DNA of 64,000 nt from Sphingobium sp. GTDB lineage: Bacteria; Pseudomonadota; Alphaproteobacteria; Sphingomonadales; Sphingomonadaceae. Location of the stretch: the NCBI GenBank assembly GCA_022652485.1, contig JALCRK010000001.1, positions 120,372-184,371 on the forward strand, in the 5' to 3' direction. The translations under genes and the position numbers were made by a program. Below, in pieces: positions 36,675-45,495 of this stretch (positions within the stretch are counted from its first letter, which is position 1; each line of letters starts with the position of its first letter). Below the pieces are notes generated by a model. That model saw only the letters and a program-made list of their open reading frames with translations. It was not told the origin of the DNA and made no database searches.

Positions 36675-37688
36675 TCAGCCGCGCCGCCCTACAAGCTGGG
36701 AAATGCGGGTTCTGAGCGCGGGCAGCCACCACCGTGCGCTTCGGGGATGGAAACAGTCCAGCCGCAGCATGGGGCGCGCCCGGTCCATCCAGTCGCGCTT
36801 GTAGGGATTGCCGCCGGTGCCGTAGTCGATCCGCGCGACCTCCTCGACGTCGATCATGTGCGCGAACATATGGTGGCTGAGCAGGGTGCCAGGCGAATGC
36901 GTGTCCTCGCCGCTGTCATGCGCGATCTTGTGGATGCAGGCGGTGTCGCCCTCGATCGTCCAGAGCTGCGCGGCGACCGGGCGCTCCTCATGCCGGGTGA
37001 TGCCGAGGCGCAAGGCACCGCGCCGCGCGGCATCCTCCGCAATGGCGCGGACCATATCGGGCCAGGGCTCGGCATTCTTCCAGCTTGCGGCATAGACGGC
37101 GCAATAGTCGGCCCACAGTGCGTCATCCATCTCACGGTGGATAAAGTGGGCATAATGCGCGCCCTTGCCCTTGCGCCGCACGGCAGAGCGCAGCGCGCCG
37201 GGCCGGGCCTTCCAGTAGCTCGCGAAATCCTGGCCCGCGACATCGGCGACATAGTTGCTGTTCTGATCCGTCAGCAACGCGATCCAGCCCGCCCGTGCGA
37301 AGGCTGCGCGCAGCAGATCGGGCATTCCGGCGCCATCGTCGACAAGGGGGTAGACGCTGATCCGGCTGTGTGACGCGCGCAGATCGGCCGCGATGCGGGC
37401 TAGCAGCGAGAGCGTCGTCGCGCGGTCCCCGTCGCCTTCCAGGATCGGCGCGTAGGAGAAGCTGTAATAGTTGGCGAGCGCGGACAGGGCATTGCCATCC
37501 TCCACCAGCGGAAGCGTTGCGCGGGTGGTGTTGGTCTGCGCCATCGGGAAGAGTACACGGGATTGCGCGAAACAGTGCCGCGCCAGCATGTCGAACCAGT
37601 CGCGGCGGTGGAAGCCCGCCTGCGCGTCTTTCGGTGATGGGGAAATGTCGCTATCCCGGTTCATGCCGATGCTATAACGCGAAGTCAT
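36675..37688 (-). CDS. GNAT/FemAB-like acyltransferase, exosortase A locus
   Basis: A 337-residue protein with a BioF2/CelD-like GNAT fold (YWKARPGALRSAVRRKGKGA, CAVYAASWKNAEPWPD, GTLLSHHMFAHMIDVEEVARIDYGTGGNPYKRDWM). Such proteins transfer acyl or aminoacyl groups; in this locus it may move a group from the adjacent ACP to a sugar. The start at 37688 overlaps the divergent ligase ATG by two bases (CATG); ATG 37664 would avoid the overlap and is also plausible. No other promoter space is available between the two genes. Confidence 0.8.
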   Translation of the reverse strand: MTSRYSIGMNRDSDISPSPKDAQAGFHRRDWFDMLARHCFAQSRVLFPMAQTNTTRATLPLVEDGNALSALANYYSFSYAPILEGDGDRATTLSLLARIAADLRASHSRISVYPLVDDGAGMPDLLRAAFARAGWIALLTDQNSNYVADVAGQDFASYWKARPGALRSAVRRKGKGAHYAHFIHREMDDALWADYCAVYAASWKNAEPWPDMVRAIAEDAARRGALRLGITRHEERPVAAQLWTIEGDTACIHKIAHDSGEDTHSPGTLLSHHMFAHMIDVEEVARIDYGTGGNPYKRDWMDRARPMLRLDCFHPRSARWWLPALRTRISQLVGRRG

Positions 37689-39234
37689 GGAAATGCAGTT
37701 AAGTGAATTGCCTATCCGGCCTGTCGATCATCTTCCTGCCCTTGGTGCGGCGGATGACCAGGCGATTGCGGGCAAGGCGGGGGCGCTCAGCTATGCCGAG
37801 CTGAGCCAAGCGGTCGGGCGGCTGGCGGGGTGGCTCGCAGGGCTGGGTCTGGCGCCCGGCGCGCGGGTGGCGAGCTGGGTTGCGAAGGGGCAGGTCGCCT
37901 GCCTGATGCCGCTCGCCGCCGCGCGGGCGGGCATGATTCATGTGCCGGTGAATCCGCTGCTGAAGCGGGCGCAGGTCGCGCATATATTGGCCGATAGCGG
38001 CGCGGCGCTGATGGTGGGGACGGGCTCGCGGCTGGCGAGCCTGGAGGCGGGGGATGTGCCCGCCGCGTGCAGGACGGTGGCGGAGGACGCGGTGTTGCCT
38101 GCCGCTGAAGGCTATGCGCCGTTGCCGCCTTCCACAGCGCAGCCGGACGATCTCGCCGCCATCCTCTATACCAGCGGCTCGACCGGCAAGCCCAAGGGCG
38201 TGATGCTGAGCCACGCGAACCTTTGGCTGGGCGCGGTATCGGTGGCGGAGTATCTGCGCCTGACGCCGCAGGACAAGGTGCTCGCGGTGCTGCCGTTCAG
38301 CTTCGATTATGGGCAGAACCAGCTGTTCTCCACCTGGGCGGCGGGGGCGACCGTGGTGCCGCTCGATTATCTTACCGCGCGGGATGTGGTGAAGGCGGTG
38401 GAGCGGGAGGGCATTACCACGCTGGCCGGGGTGCCGCCTTTGTGGGTGCAACTGACCGAAGCGGAATGGCCGCCCGAGACCGCCGCGCGGATGAAGCGCA
38501 TCACCAACAGCGGCGGTGCGTTGACCAAGGCGCTGATCGGCAGGCTGCGCGCGACCTTCCCTAATGCGGACATCTATCCCATGTACGGCCTCACCGAGGC
38601 GTTTCGCTCGACCTATCTGCCGCCCGAACTGGTGGCGAGCCATCCCGAGAGCATGGGGCGCGCGATTCCCCATGCCGAGATCCTCGTCTGCCACCCGGAC
38701 GGAAGCCTGACGGCGGACGATGAACCCGGCGAACTGGTGCATTGCGGGCCGCTGGTGGCGCAGGGATACTGGAACGACCCCATCCGCACGGCGGAGCGCT
38801 TTCGCCCCGCACCGCCGTCATCGAGCTATGATGGCCTCGCGGTCTGGTCCGGCGATACGGTGCGGCGGGATAGCGCGGGCCTGCTCTATTTCGTCGCGCG
38901 CGCGGATGCGATGATCAAGTCCGCCGGCAACCGCATCAGCCCGACCGAGATCGAGGAGGCGGCGCAGTCCGTCGCGGGGGTGAGCGAGGCGGTGGCGCTG
39001 GGTGTGCCCGACGTGCGGCTGGGGCAGGCGGTGCTGCTGCTGGTGCGCGTGTCCGGCGACGCGCCAGCGGTGATCGATGCGCTACGCGATACTCTCAGGA
39101 AGGAATTGCCCAATTTCATGATGCCGTCCGATATCCGCGCCGTGGAGCATTTTCCCCGCAACCCCAATGGCAAGATCGACCGCGTGGAGATCGCGCACCA
39201 CTGGCGCGCCCTGACCGAGGGGCAAACGGCATGA
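37687..39234 (+). CDS. Acyl-CoA ligase (AMP-forming), exosortase A system-associated
   Basis: A 515-residue adenylate-forming enzyme of the family I recall as TIGR03098. ILYTSGSTGKPKGVML (159-174) is the ATP motif, MYGLTEAFRSTYL and the A8-like GNRISPTEIEE follow, and the end NFMMPSDIRAVEHFPRNPNGKIDR holds the catalytic lysine region. It activates a carboxylic or amino acid as AMP-ester, probably loading the ACP next door. ATG 37693 is an alternative start. TATAAC at 37673-37678 is a possible -10, which would make the mRNA nearly leaderless. Overlaps the decarboxylase by ATGA. Confidence 0.88.
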   Translation: MEMQLSELPIRPVDHLPALGAADDQAIAGKAGALSYAELSQAVGRLAGWLAGLGLAPGARVASWVAKGQVACLMPLAAARAGMIHVPVNPLLKRAQVAHILADSGAALMVGTGSRLASLEAGDVPAACRTVAEDAVLPAAEGYAPLPPSTAQPDDLAAILYTSGSTGKPKGVMLSHANLWLGAVSVAEYLRLTPQDKVLAVLPFSFDYGQNQLFSTWAAGATVVPLDYLTARDVVKAVEREGITTLAGVPPLWVQLTEAEWPPETAARMKRITNSGGALTKALIGRLRATFPNADIYPMYGLTEAFRSTYLPPELVASHPESMGRAIPHAEILVCHPDGSLTADDEPGELVHCGPLVAQGYWNDPIRTAERFRPAPPSSSYDGLAVWSGDTVRRDSAGLLYFVARADAMIKSAGNRISPTEIEEAAQSVAGVSEAVALGVPDVRLGQAVLLLVRVSGDAPAVIDALRDTLRKELPNFMMPSDIRAVEHFPRNPNGKIDRVEIAHHWRALTEGQTA

Positions 39235-40466
39235 AACCGATGGGGCCGATACCGCCTTGGTTCGAGGCGGAAGAGGGGATGCTGCTGATCGAGGGCAGCG
39301 GCGTGGCGGCGCTGGTCGATGAGGCGGGCGATACGCCGCTGTTCGTCTATGACATGAACGTGGTGCGGGCCAAGATCGCGCTGCTGCGCGATGCCATGCC
39401 GGACGGGCTGCATCTGCACTACGCGATGAAGGCGAACCCTTATGCGCCGCTGTTGGCCGCGATCGGGCCGCTGGTCGACGGGTTCGATATCGCGTCTGGC
39501 GGCGAGCTGGAGATGGCGCTTGGCTCCGGCATGGCGGCCGAGCGGATCAGTTTTGCCGGGCCGGGCAAGCGCGACGACGAGCTGCGCGCGGCGATTCAGG
39601 CAGGCGTGACGATCAATCTGGAGTCGGAAGGCGAGGCGGCGCGAGCGCTCGGGATCGGCGAGATCGTGGGAGTCACGCCACGGCTTGCGGTGCGCGTGAA
39701 CCCGGATTTCGATCTCAAGGGATCGGGCATGAAGATGGGCGGCGGCGCGAAGCCTTTCGGCGTCGATGCGGAACGGGCGAGCGCTCTGGCGCGCTCGGTC
39801 ATCGCGGCAGGCGCGGAATGGCGGGGCTGGCATATCTTCGCGGGCAGTCAGGCGCTCGATGCGGCGGCGCTGATGGAGACCCAGGCGGCGACGGTCGCAC
39901 TCGCGGCCCGGCTGTCAGACGAAGTCGGCGCAACTCCGCCGCTCGTGAATATCGGTGGCGGCTTTGGCGTGCCCTATTTCCCTGGCGATCTGCCGCTCGA
40001 TGTGAAGGCGATCGGCCTCGCGCTGGAGGAAGTGCTGACCTTGCCGCCCGATTCCTTGCGCGGATCTGCCTTCGCGCTGGAGCTGGGGCGCTATCTGGTG
40101 GCGGAGGCGGGAGTGTATCTCACCCGCGTCGTCGACGTGAAGGACAGCCACGGCGAGCGCTTCGCCATCGTGGATGGCGGCCTGCATCATCAGCTTGCGG
40201 CGAGCGGCAATTTCGGCACGGTGGTGCGGCGCAATTATCCGGTCGCGATCGCCAACAAATTCGGTCTGGAAGGCCCGGAACAGGCGGTGACGGTGGAGGG
40301 CTGCCTCTGCACCCCGCTGGATCGGCTGGCGGACAAGGTGGCGCTGCCCGCAGTCGAGCCGGGCGACCTCATCGCGATCTTCCTTGCAGGCGCCTATGGC
40401 GCGAGCGCTTCCCCGGCGGCATTTCTCGGGCACAGGCCCGCGCTTGAGATGCTGGTCGGGGATTAA
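39231..40466 (+). CDS. Pyridoxal-dependent decarboxylase, exosortase A system-associated
   Basis: A 411-residue fold-type III PLP enzyme related to diaminopimelate/ornithine decarboxylases (TIGR03099 type). Lys67 in HYAMKANPYAP binds PLP; NIGGGFGVPYFPGD, the HIFAGSQ strand and GCLCTPLDRLADKV with the second active-site cysteine are present. It is coupled to the AMP ligase by ATGA overlap. The substrate is unknown; decarboxylating an amino acid before or after carrier loading is a reasonable idea. Confidence 0.88.
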   Translation: MKPMGPIPPWFEAEEGMLLIEGSGVAALVDEAGDTPLFVYDMNVVRAKIALLRDAMPDGLHLHYAMKANPYAPLLAAIGPLVDGFDIASGGELEMALGSGMAAERISFAGPGKRDDELRAAIQAGVTINLESEGEAARALGIGEIVGVTPRLAVRVNPDFDLKGSGMKMGGGAKPFGVDAERASALARSVIAAGAEWRGWHIFAGSQALDAAALMETQAATVALAARLSDEVGATPPLVNIGGGFGVPYFPGDLPLDVKAIGLALEEVLTLPPDSLRGSAFALELGRYLVAEAGVYLTRVVDVKDSHGERFAIVDGGLHHQLAASGNFGTVVRRNYPVAIANKFGLEGPEQAVTVEGCLCTPLDRLADKVALPAVEPGDLIAIFLAGAYGASASPAAFLGHRPALEMLVGD

Positions 40467-40476
40467 CTCACCCCCC

Positions 40477-40543
40477 CCCGTTCGTGTCGAGCGCAGTCGA
40501 GACACGCCGCTTATGGTTCTCGACTGCGCTCGACACGAACGGG
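40477..40543. repeat. REP-like palindromic repeat, family D
   Basis: A 26-bp left arm (40477-40502, CCCGTTCGTGTCGAGCGCAG...) is exactly mirrored by 40518-40543 around a 15-base loop. A run of nine C bases (40471-40479) abuts and enters it. It separates the decarboxylase gene from the export/chain-length part of the locus. Confidence 0.9.
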
Positions 40544-40622
40544 TGATAAGGCAGTGGTGTTCGTGTGCAACCCCGCTCACCACAACCCCACCCCCACATT
40601 TCACCTCAATCCTAACGCAATG

Positions 40623-40692
40623 TTCACCGTTTTGCGGCAATAGCGGCTATATATGGGCTGCGTCTGTGCCCGGGGTTTTCCTTGGAAAAGCC
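40623..40692 (+). promoter_or_regulatory. Probable promoter and leader hairpin of the polysaccharide export operon
   Basis: The 40544-40729 spacer holds TATATA at 40648-40653 as a -10 candidate with TTCACC (40623-40628) at a non-ideal 19-bp spacing. Downstream, GGTTTTCC/GGAAAAGCC (40674-40692) forms a near-perfect short hairpin or operator just before the start of the export gene. Promoter identity is weak; the palindrome is clear. Confidence 0.45.
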
Positions 40693-40729
40693 TGGCTAGG
40701 CAGAGGCCGCATGACGGGATGAACGACTT

Positions 40730-41374
40730 ATGCGTGCGACGTTGACGAATTTTATCATGGGCTTGGCAGGCGTATCGATGCTGCTTTCCGGTTGCGCCAG
40801 TGGCCCTTCGACCAGCGCGCAGCTGCCTCCCGCCTCGTTCGTCGCCAGCCAGGAAGGGCCGGGCGAGGAATATGTGATCGGACCACTGGACGAGCTGACG
40901 ATCTTCGTCTGGCGCAACCCGGAGCTGGGCGCGAAGGTGCAGGTGCGCCCCGATGGCCGCATCACCACGCCGCTCATCACCGACATGACCGCCGTGGGCA
41001 AGACGCCCAAGATGCTCGCGGAGGATATCAAGGGCGCGCTGGCGCAATATATCCAGAACCCGCTGGTCTCGGTCATCGTCAACAATTTCTCCGGCACCTA
41101 CAGCCAGCAGGTCCGCATCGTCGGTGCGACCGAAAAGCCAGCCTCGCTGCCCTATCGCGCCAACATGACGCTGCTCGATGCGATGATCGCGGTGGGTGGC
41201 CTGTCCGAATATGCCGCCGGAAACCGCGCGCGGCTGGTGCGGTTCGACAAGGAAACCGGCAAGCAGAAGGAATATAAGGTGCGCATCAACGACCTCGTCA
41301 AGCATGGCGACACCAAGGCGAATGTGCTCCTCGCGCCGGGCGACGTGATCATCATCCCCGAAAGCATGTTCTAA
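40730..41374 (+). CDS. Polysaccharide export lipoprotein, XrtA system
   Basis: A 214-residue Wza-related outer-membrane lipoprotein. The signal peptide ends in LLSGC with Cys22 as the lipidated residue. EYVIGPLDELTIFVWRNPEL and VRPDGRITTPLITDM match the polysaccharide export (SLBB-preceding) domain, followed by an SLBB-like segment VRIVGATEKPASLPYRANMTLLDAMIAVGGL. It should form the outer-membrane pore for the exopolysaccharide. The chain-length protein gene follows 18 bp later. Confidence 0.92.
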   Translation: MRATLTNFIMGLAGVSMLLSGCASGPSTSAQLPPASFVASQEGPGEEYVIGPLDELTIFVWRNPELGAKVQVRPDGRITTPLITDMTAVGKTPKMLAEDIKGALAQYIQNPLVSVIVNNFSGTYSQQVRIVGATEKPASLPYRANMTLLDAMIAVGGLSEYAAGNRARLVRFDKETGKQKEYKVRINDLVKHGDTKANVLLAPGDVIIIPESMF

Positions 41375-41392
41375 GCGACTGGACTGACCCTG

Positions 41393-42904
41393 ATGCCAAG
41401 CCTTTATGACGAACTGCTGATCGCGCTCCACGGCGTCTGGAACCGGCGCTGGCTGGCGCTGTCTGTCGCCTGGGCCGTATGTGCTCTGGGCTGGCTCGCG
41501 GTCTCGCTGATCCCCAACGCCTATGAATCGAAGGCCAAGGTCTATGTCGCCACGCAGTCGGTGATCCAGGACAAGGTCGGCATATCGAGCGTGGAGCAGC
41601 AGAAGAATCTGGACGCGATCCGGCAGACGCTGGGCAGTGCCGAGAATCTCGAAAAGATCGTGCGCGGCACCGATCTCGCGGGCACTGTCTCCAGCGACGC
41701 GGACGTGGCGGCGCGGGCGGGTTCGCTGAAGGACAAGATCGCGATCGTCTCCACCGAGGATAACCTGTTCGAGATCACCACGACGATGGCGGACAGCGGC
41801 AATTCGGACCGCACCAATGCCCGCCTCGCCAACCAGATCACGCAGAAGCTGCTCGATATCTTCCAGGAAGAGAACATCACCGGCAATCGCGACGAGACCA
41901 AGCAGGGCTTGGCGTTCCTCGATCAGCAGATCGCACAGACCGGCAAGGCGCTGGCTGCGGCGGAGAAGAAGCGGGTCGAGTTCAACCAGCAGTTCGCGGG
42001 CATATTGCCCGGCGCGGGGTCGATCTCCGACCGGATGGCGGCGGCGCAGACGGAGCTCAATCAGATCGATTCGCAGCTGATGGGCGCGCAGAGTGCGCTC
42101 GCGGCGATGAACGGGCAGCTTGCCGGAACCCCGGCGACGATTGCGGGCGCTGGCCCGAGCGGCACTTCGGCGCTGACGCAGGCACAGGGCGAGCTGGCCT
42201 CGGCGAAAGCGCGCGGCTGGACCGACAATCATCCCGATGTGATTGCGATGAAGCGCCAGATCGCGGCATTGAAGGCTGCCGGTGGCGGCGCTGCGGCAAA
42301 TGGCGGCACGCCCAACCCCGCCTATCTCTCGATCAAGTCGATGCAGGCGGAGCGCGCGGCTGCAGTGCAGGCGCTCGCGGCGCGCAAGGCGCAGATCCAG
42401 TCCGACTTGAGCGCCGTTACCGCGCGGCAGATCGCCGACCCCGGCCTTGCCTCCGAGGGCGAGCGGCTGGACCGCGACTATGACGTGCTGAAGGCGCAAT
42501 ATGACAAGCTGCTCGCCGATCGCGGCGATGTGCGGATGCGCGGCGATGTGCAGAGCGAAACCAAGGGTGCGGCCTTCCGCATCATCGATCCGCCCAGCGT
42601 ACCGACCGCGCCCGCTTCGCCCAACCGGCCCCTGCTGCTCGTCGGTGTGCTGATCGTCGGCATCGGCGCAGGGATCGGCGCGGCGTTCGTGCTGGGTCAG
42701 GTGCACCCCACCTTCCCGACGGCGATCCGGCTCGCGAAAGCGGCAGGCCTGCCGGTGATCGGCACGGTGACGGAAACGCTGAACGCGGCGCAGGTGGCCG
42801 AGCGCAAGCACAAGCTCAAACTGTTCGCTGGGGCAAGCGGCGCGCTGGGGGCGGCTTGTCTGCTGCTCATCGTCGTCGAATTCATCCAGCGCGGCATGGC
42901 ATGA
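41393..42904 (+). CDS. Polysaccharide chain-length determinant, XrtA system
   Basis: A 503-residue Wzz/GumC-like inner-membrane protein. It has an N-terminal helix (WLALSVAWAVCALGWLAVSLIP), a long coiled-coil periplasmic part (EEKKRVEFNQQF, TELNQIDSQLMGAQSAL, RLDRDYDVLKAQYDKLLADR), a proline-rich PSVPTAPASPNRP before a second helix (LLLVGVLIVGIGAGIGAAFVLG) and a third hydrophobic segment near the end. It controls polymer length and links to the cytoplasmic kinase-like protein, whose gene overlaps by ATGA (42901-42904). Confidence 0.9.
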   Translation: MPSLYDELLIALHGVWNRRWLALSVAWAVCALGWLAVSLIPNAYESKAKVYVATQSVIQDKVGISSVEQQKNLDAIRQTLGSAENLEKIVRGTDLAGTVSSDADVAARAGSLKDKIAIVSTEDNLFEITTTMADSGNSDRTNARLANQITQKLLDIFQEENITGNRDETKQGLAFLDQQIAQTGKALAAAEKKRVEFNQQFAGILPGAGSISDRMAAAQTELNQIDSQLMGAQSALAAMNGQLAGTPATIAGAGPSGTSALTQAQGELASAKARGWTDNHPDVIAMKRQIAALKAAGGGAAANGGTPNPAYLSIKSMQAERAAAVQALAARKAQIQSDLSAVTARQIADPGLASEGERLDRDYDVLKAQYDKLLADRGDVRMRGDVQSETKGAAFRIIDPPSVPTAPASPNRPLLLVGVLIVGIGAGIGAAFVLGQVHPTFPTAIRLAKAAGLPVIGTVTETLNAAQVAERKHKLKLFAGASGALGAACLLLIVVEFIQRGMA

Positions 42905-43863
42905 ACGGAAAACCGGATATGGGCAAACAGGATTTTCCGCATCGCGACACGCGCTCCGGGGGCAAGGGCTTGCTGGAGCGCGCATCCGAGATGTTCGATT
43001 TTGGCGCGGCGCTGAAAGGCACCAACCTGCCGCCGCTCGACATTCCGGCGGAGCTGATCCCGCCGCCGCCGGTCGTGGCGGCGCCGGTGCGCTCCGCAGC
43101 TCCCGCCGATCCGTCCGTGTTCCGTGCGGCAGACTGGACGGCGCGTGTGACGCCTGTCAGCCGGGACGCGCTGGCAGAGCATGGCTTCGTCGTGCCGGGC
43201 GCCCCGATTACCGGGCTTGGGGAAGAATTCCGCATCATCAAGCGCGAGTTGCTGGCCGATGTGCGCGGCGGTGACCTCAAGGATGGCAAGGTGGTGCTGA
43301 TCGCCTCGGCCCATCCGGGCGAGGGCAAGACTTTCTGTGCGGTCAATCTCGCCTTGTCGCTGGCGGCGGAAAGCGGGCTCGAAGTGCTGCTGGTCGATGC
43401 CGATGTGGCGAAGCGTGAGGCGGCCGGGCTGCTCGGCCTGCAATCGGACAAGGGCTTGCTGGATGTGCTGGCCGATCCGGCCCTGCGGGTCGAGGATCAT
43501 GTGATCCGCACCGATTTGTCGGGCCTGGCCGTGCTGCCCGCAGGCACCGGCAACGCGCAGGATGCCGAATATTTCTCGTCCGCCCGGATGCGCGACGTGC
43601 TCGCCGCGCTGGTTGCGGGGCGGCCCGAGCGGATCGTCATCATGGACTCCGCGCCGTTGCTCGCGGCCTCGGCGGCATCGATCCTCGCGGCCTATGTCGA
43701 TCTTGCGCTGCTCATCGTGCGGGCTGACCGCACCAGCGAGACCGCGCTGCGCGACGCGGCGGAGCTGCTGAAGGCCTGTAGCCGGGTGCAGCTGCTGCTG
43801 AACGGCGTCAAATTCTCGGCAAGTGGCCGTCGCTTCGGCAGCTATTACGGGCGCGAGGGATAA
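42901..43863 (+). CDS. Tyrosine-kinase-like P-loop ATPase, XrtA system
   Basis: A 320-residue bacterial tyrosine kinase-type (BY-kinase) ATPase. Deviant Walker A is SAHPGEGKT (136-144), Walker A' VLLVDAD (163-169) and Walker B IVIMDSAPLL. The C-terminus ends GSYYGREG; it lacks the long tyrosine cluster of Wzc, keeping only a YY pair. The N-terminal 120 residues are Pro/Ala-rich. It partners with the chain-length protein encoded just upstream. ATG 42901 rather than 42856 is chosen because of the ATGA overlap. Confidence 0.9.
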   Translation: MNGKPDMGKQDFPHRDTRSGGKGLLERASEMFDFGAALKGTNLPPLDIPAELIPPPPVVAAPVRSAAPADPSVFRAADWTARVTPVSRDALAEHGFVVPGAPITGLGEEFRIIKRELLADVRGGDLKDGKVVLIASAHPGEGKTFCAVNLALSLAAESGLEVLLVDADVAKREAAGLLGLQSDKGLLDVLADPALRVEDHVIRTDLSGLAVLPAGTGNAQDAEYFSSARMRDVLAALVAGRPERIVIMDSAPLLAASAASILAAYVDLALLIVRADRTSETALRDAAELLKACSRVQLLLNGVKFSASGRRFGSYYGREG

Positions 43864-43868
43864 GCACG

Positions 43869-45458
43869 ATGCGCCGCCTCGTCTCCTCCTTCGGCGCTTT
43901 GAGCATCGCGCTGCTGTCCAGCAACGCGCAGGCGCGCACCGAGGTGCACCCCTATATCGAGGCGGATCAGACCGTGCTCGCGAACCTGAAGGGCGCGGGC
44001 GGCGATGTGCTCACCTACACCACGCTCGCCATCGGCATCGACGCCACCTTGCAGACCCAGCGCACGGAGGTCCGCGCCGATGCGCGCTATGAGCATCAGT
44101 TCGGCTGGGGCAGGAAGGCACCGGACAGCGACATCATCTCCGGCCTCGCGATGGCGCGCTACAGCGTTATCCCCGGCAAGTTCAGCGTCGAGGGCGGCGC
44201 GCTCGCGACGCGCGTGCGCACGGACGGCCTCTCCAGCGCCAATGGCTCGCTGATTTCGGCGGGCGATTCGGTATCGCATGTCTTCTCGGCTTATGCCGGG
44301 CCGACGCTCACCACCCATGTCGGCGATCTTTCCGTCAATGCCGCCTATCGCATCGGTTACACCAGGCTGGAAGACGACGTGAATTTGAGCGTCGGAGGCC
44401 TGCCAGCGCTTGGCGCGTTCGACGAGAGCGTGTTCCAGACCGCAACCGCCTCTGTCGGGATGCAGCCCGGCCCGCTGCCGTTCGGCTGGGCCATCGGCGC
44501 GGGCTATGAGCATGAGGACGCGACCGAGCTCGACCAGCGTTACGACGACAAATGGATCCGTGCGGATGTCACCGTGCCCGTCACCTACACGCTCGCGCTG
44601 GTGGGGGGCGTCGGCTATGAAGCGATCAAGATCGATCAGCGCGCGGCGCTGGTGGACAATGACGGCAACCCGGTGCTGGACAGCAAGGGTCGGCTCATCT
44701 CCGATACCTCGGTGCCGCGCCTTGTGGCCTATGATGTCGATGGCCTGATCTGGGATGCGGGTGTCTTGTGGCGCCCCAGCCGCCGCACCAGCTTTGAGGC
44801 GCGCATCGGCGAGCGCTACGACTCGATGCATTATATCGCGAGCTTCAGCTGGCAGGCGAGCCCGCACAGCCTGTTTCAGCTTGCCTATTTCGACCGGATC
44901 GACAGCTTCGGCCGCGCGCTCCACGGCAATCTGATCGCGCTTCCGTCAGACTTCACCGCCGCGCGCAACCCGTTCAGCGGCGACCTGACCGGCTGCGTCA
45001 ACGGCGCGAGTGGCGGCACCTGCCTCAATGACGCGCTGGCGTCGATCAACGGCTCCAACTTCCGCCATCGCGGGGTCGTGGTGCAATATGGCTGGGCCGG
45101 GCGACGCTGGAACTGGGGTGCGGCGGGAGGCTGGTCGCAGCGCAAGTTCATCGCACCGCGCGCCTCGATCTTCGCCGCTGCCAACGGCACGCACAACGAC
45201 TATTATTACGGCCAGCTGTTCGGCGGCTACAAGCTCGACCCGCAATCGAGCCTGGGGGCAAGCCTTTATGGCAACTATCTCGATGCGGGCGGGGCGGGCC
45301 TCAACGTCGCCAATTATGGCGCCTACACCACCTACAACCGCATCTTCGGGCGGCATCTGAGCGCGCAGGCCTCGCTGGGCCTCGACGCACTCGATACCGA
45401 AGCCATCGAAACCATCGTCAACCTGCTGGGGCAGGTGGGCGTGCGATACCAGTTCTGA
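43869..45458 (+). CDS. Outer-membrane beta-barrel protein, PEP-CTERM system-associated
   Basis: A 529-residue exported protein with a signal peptide (RLVSSFGALSIALLSSNAQA) and repeated amphipathic strands rich in aromatic ends (VRADARYEHQFGWG, TTHVGDLSVNAAYRIGYTRLE, FGWAIGAGYEHED), ending QVGVRYQF as outer-membrane barrels do. It fits the TIGR03016-type family found in exosortase A loci. It lies 5 bp after the kinase gene. It may be part of the polysaccharide secretion path; its exact role is unknown. Confidence 0.82.
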   Translation: MRRLVSSFGALSIALLSSNAQARTEVHPYIEADQTVLANLKGAGGDVLTYTTLAIGIDATLQTQRTEVRADARYEHQFGWGRKAPDSDIISGLAMARYSVIPGKFSVEGGALATRVRTDGLSSANGSLISAGDSVSHVFSAYAGPTLTTHVGDLSVNAAYRIGYTRLEDDVNLSVGGLPALGAFDESVFQTATASVGMQPGPLPFGWAIGAGYEHEDATELDQRYDDKWIRADVTVPVTYTLALVGGVGYEAIKIDQRAALVDNDGNPVLDSKGRLISDTSVPRLVAYDVDGLIWDAGVLWRPSRRTSFEARIGERYDSMHYIASFSWQASPHSLFQLAYFDRIDSFGRALHGNLIALPSDFTAARNPFSGDLTGCVNGASGGTCLNDALASINGSNFRHRGVVVQYGWAGRRWNWGAAGGWSQRKFIAPRASIFAAANGTHNDYYYGQLFGGYKLDPQSSLGASLYGNYLDAGGAGLNVANYGAYTTYNRIFGRHLSAQASLGLDALDTEAIETIVNLLGQVGVRYQF

Positions 45459-45495
45459 ACCCACTGGGGCGCGGCCCCTGCGGAGAGTGAAACCG

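Noticed and set aside
40601..42985. 794-residue ORF antisense to the export and chain-length genes
   Set aside because: Arg/His/Asp-rich composition, no domain, and it mirrors two clear genes; long antisense frames follow from GC-rich third positions.
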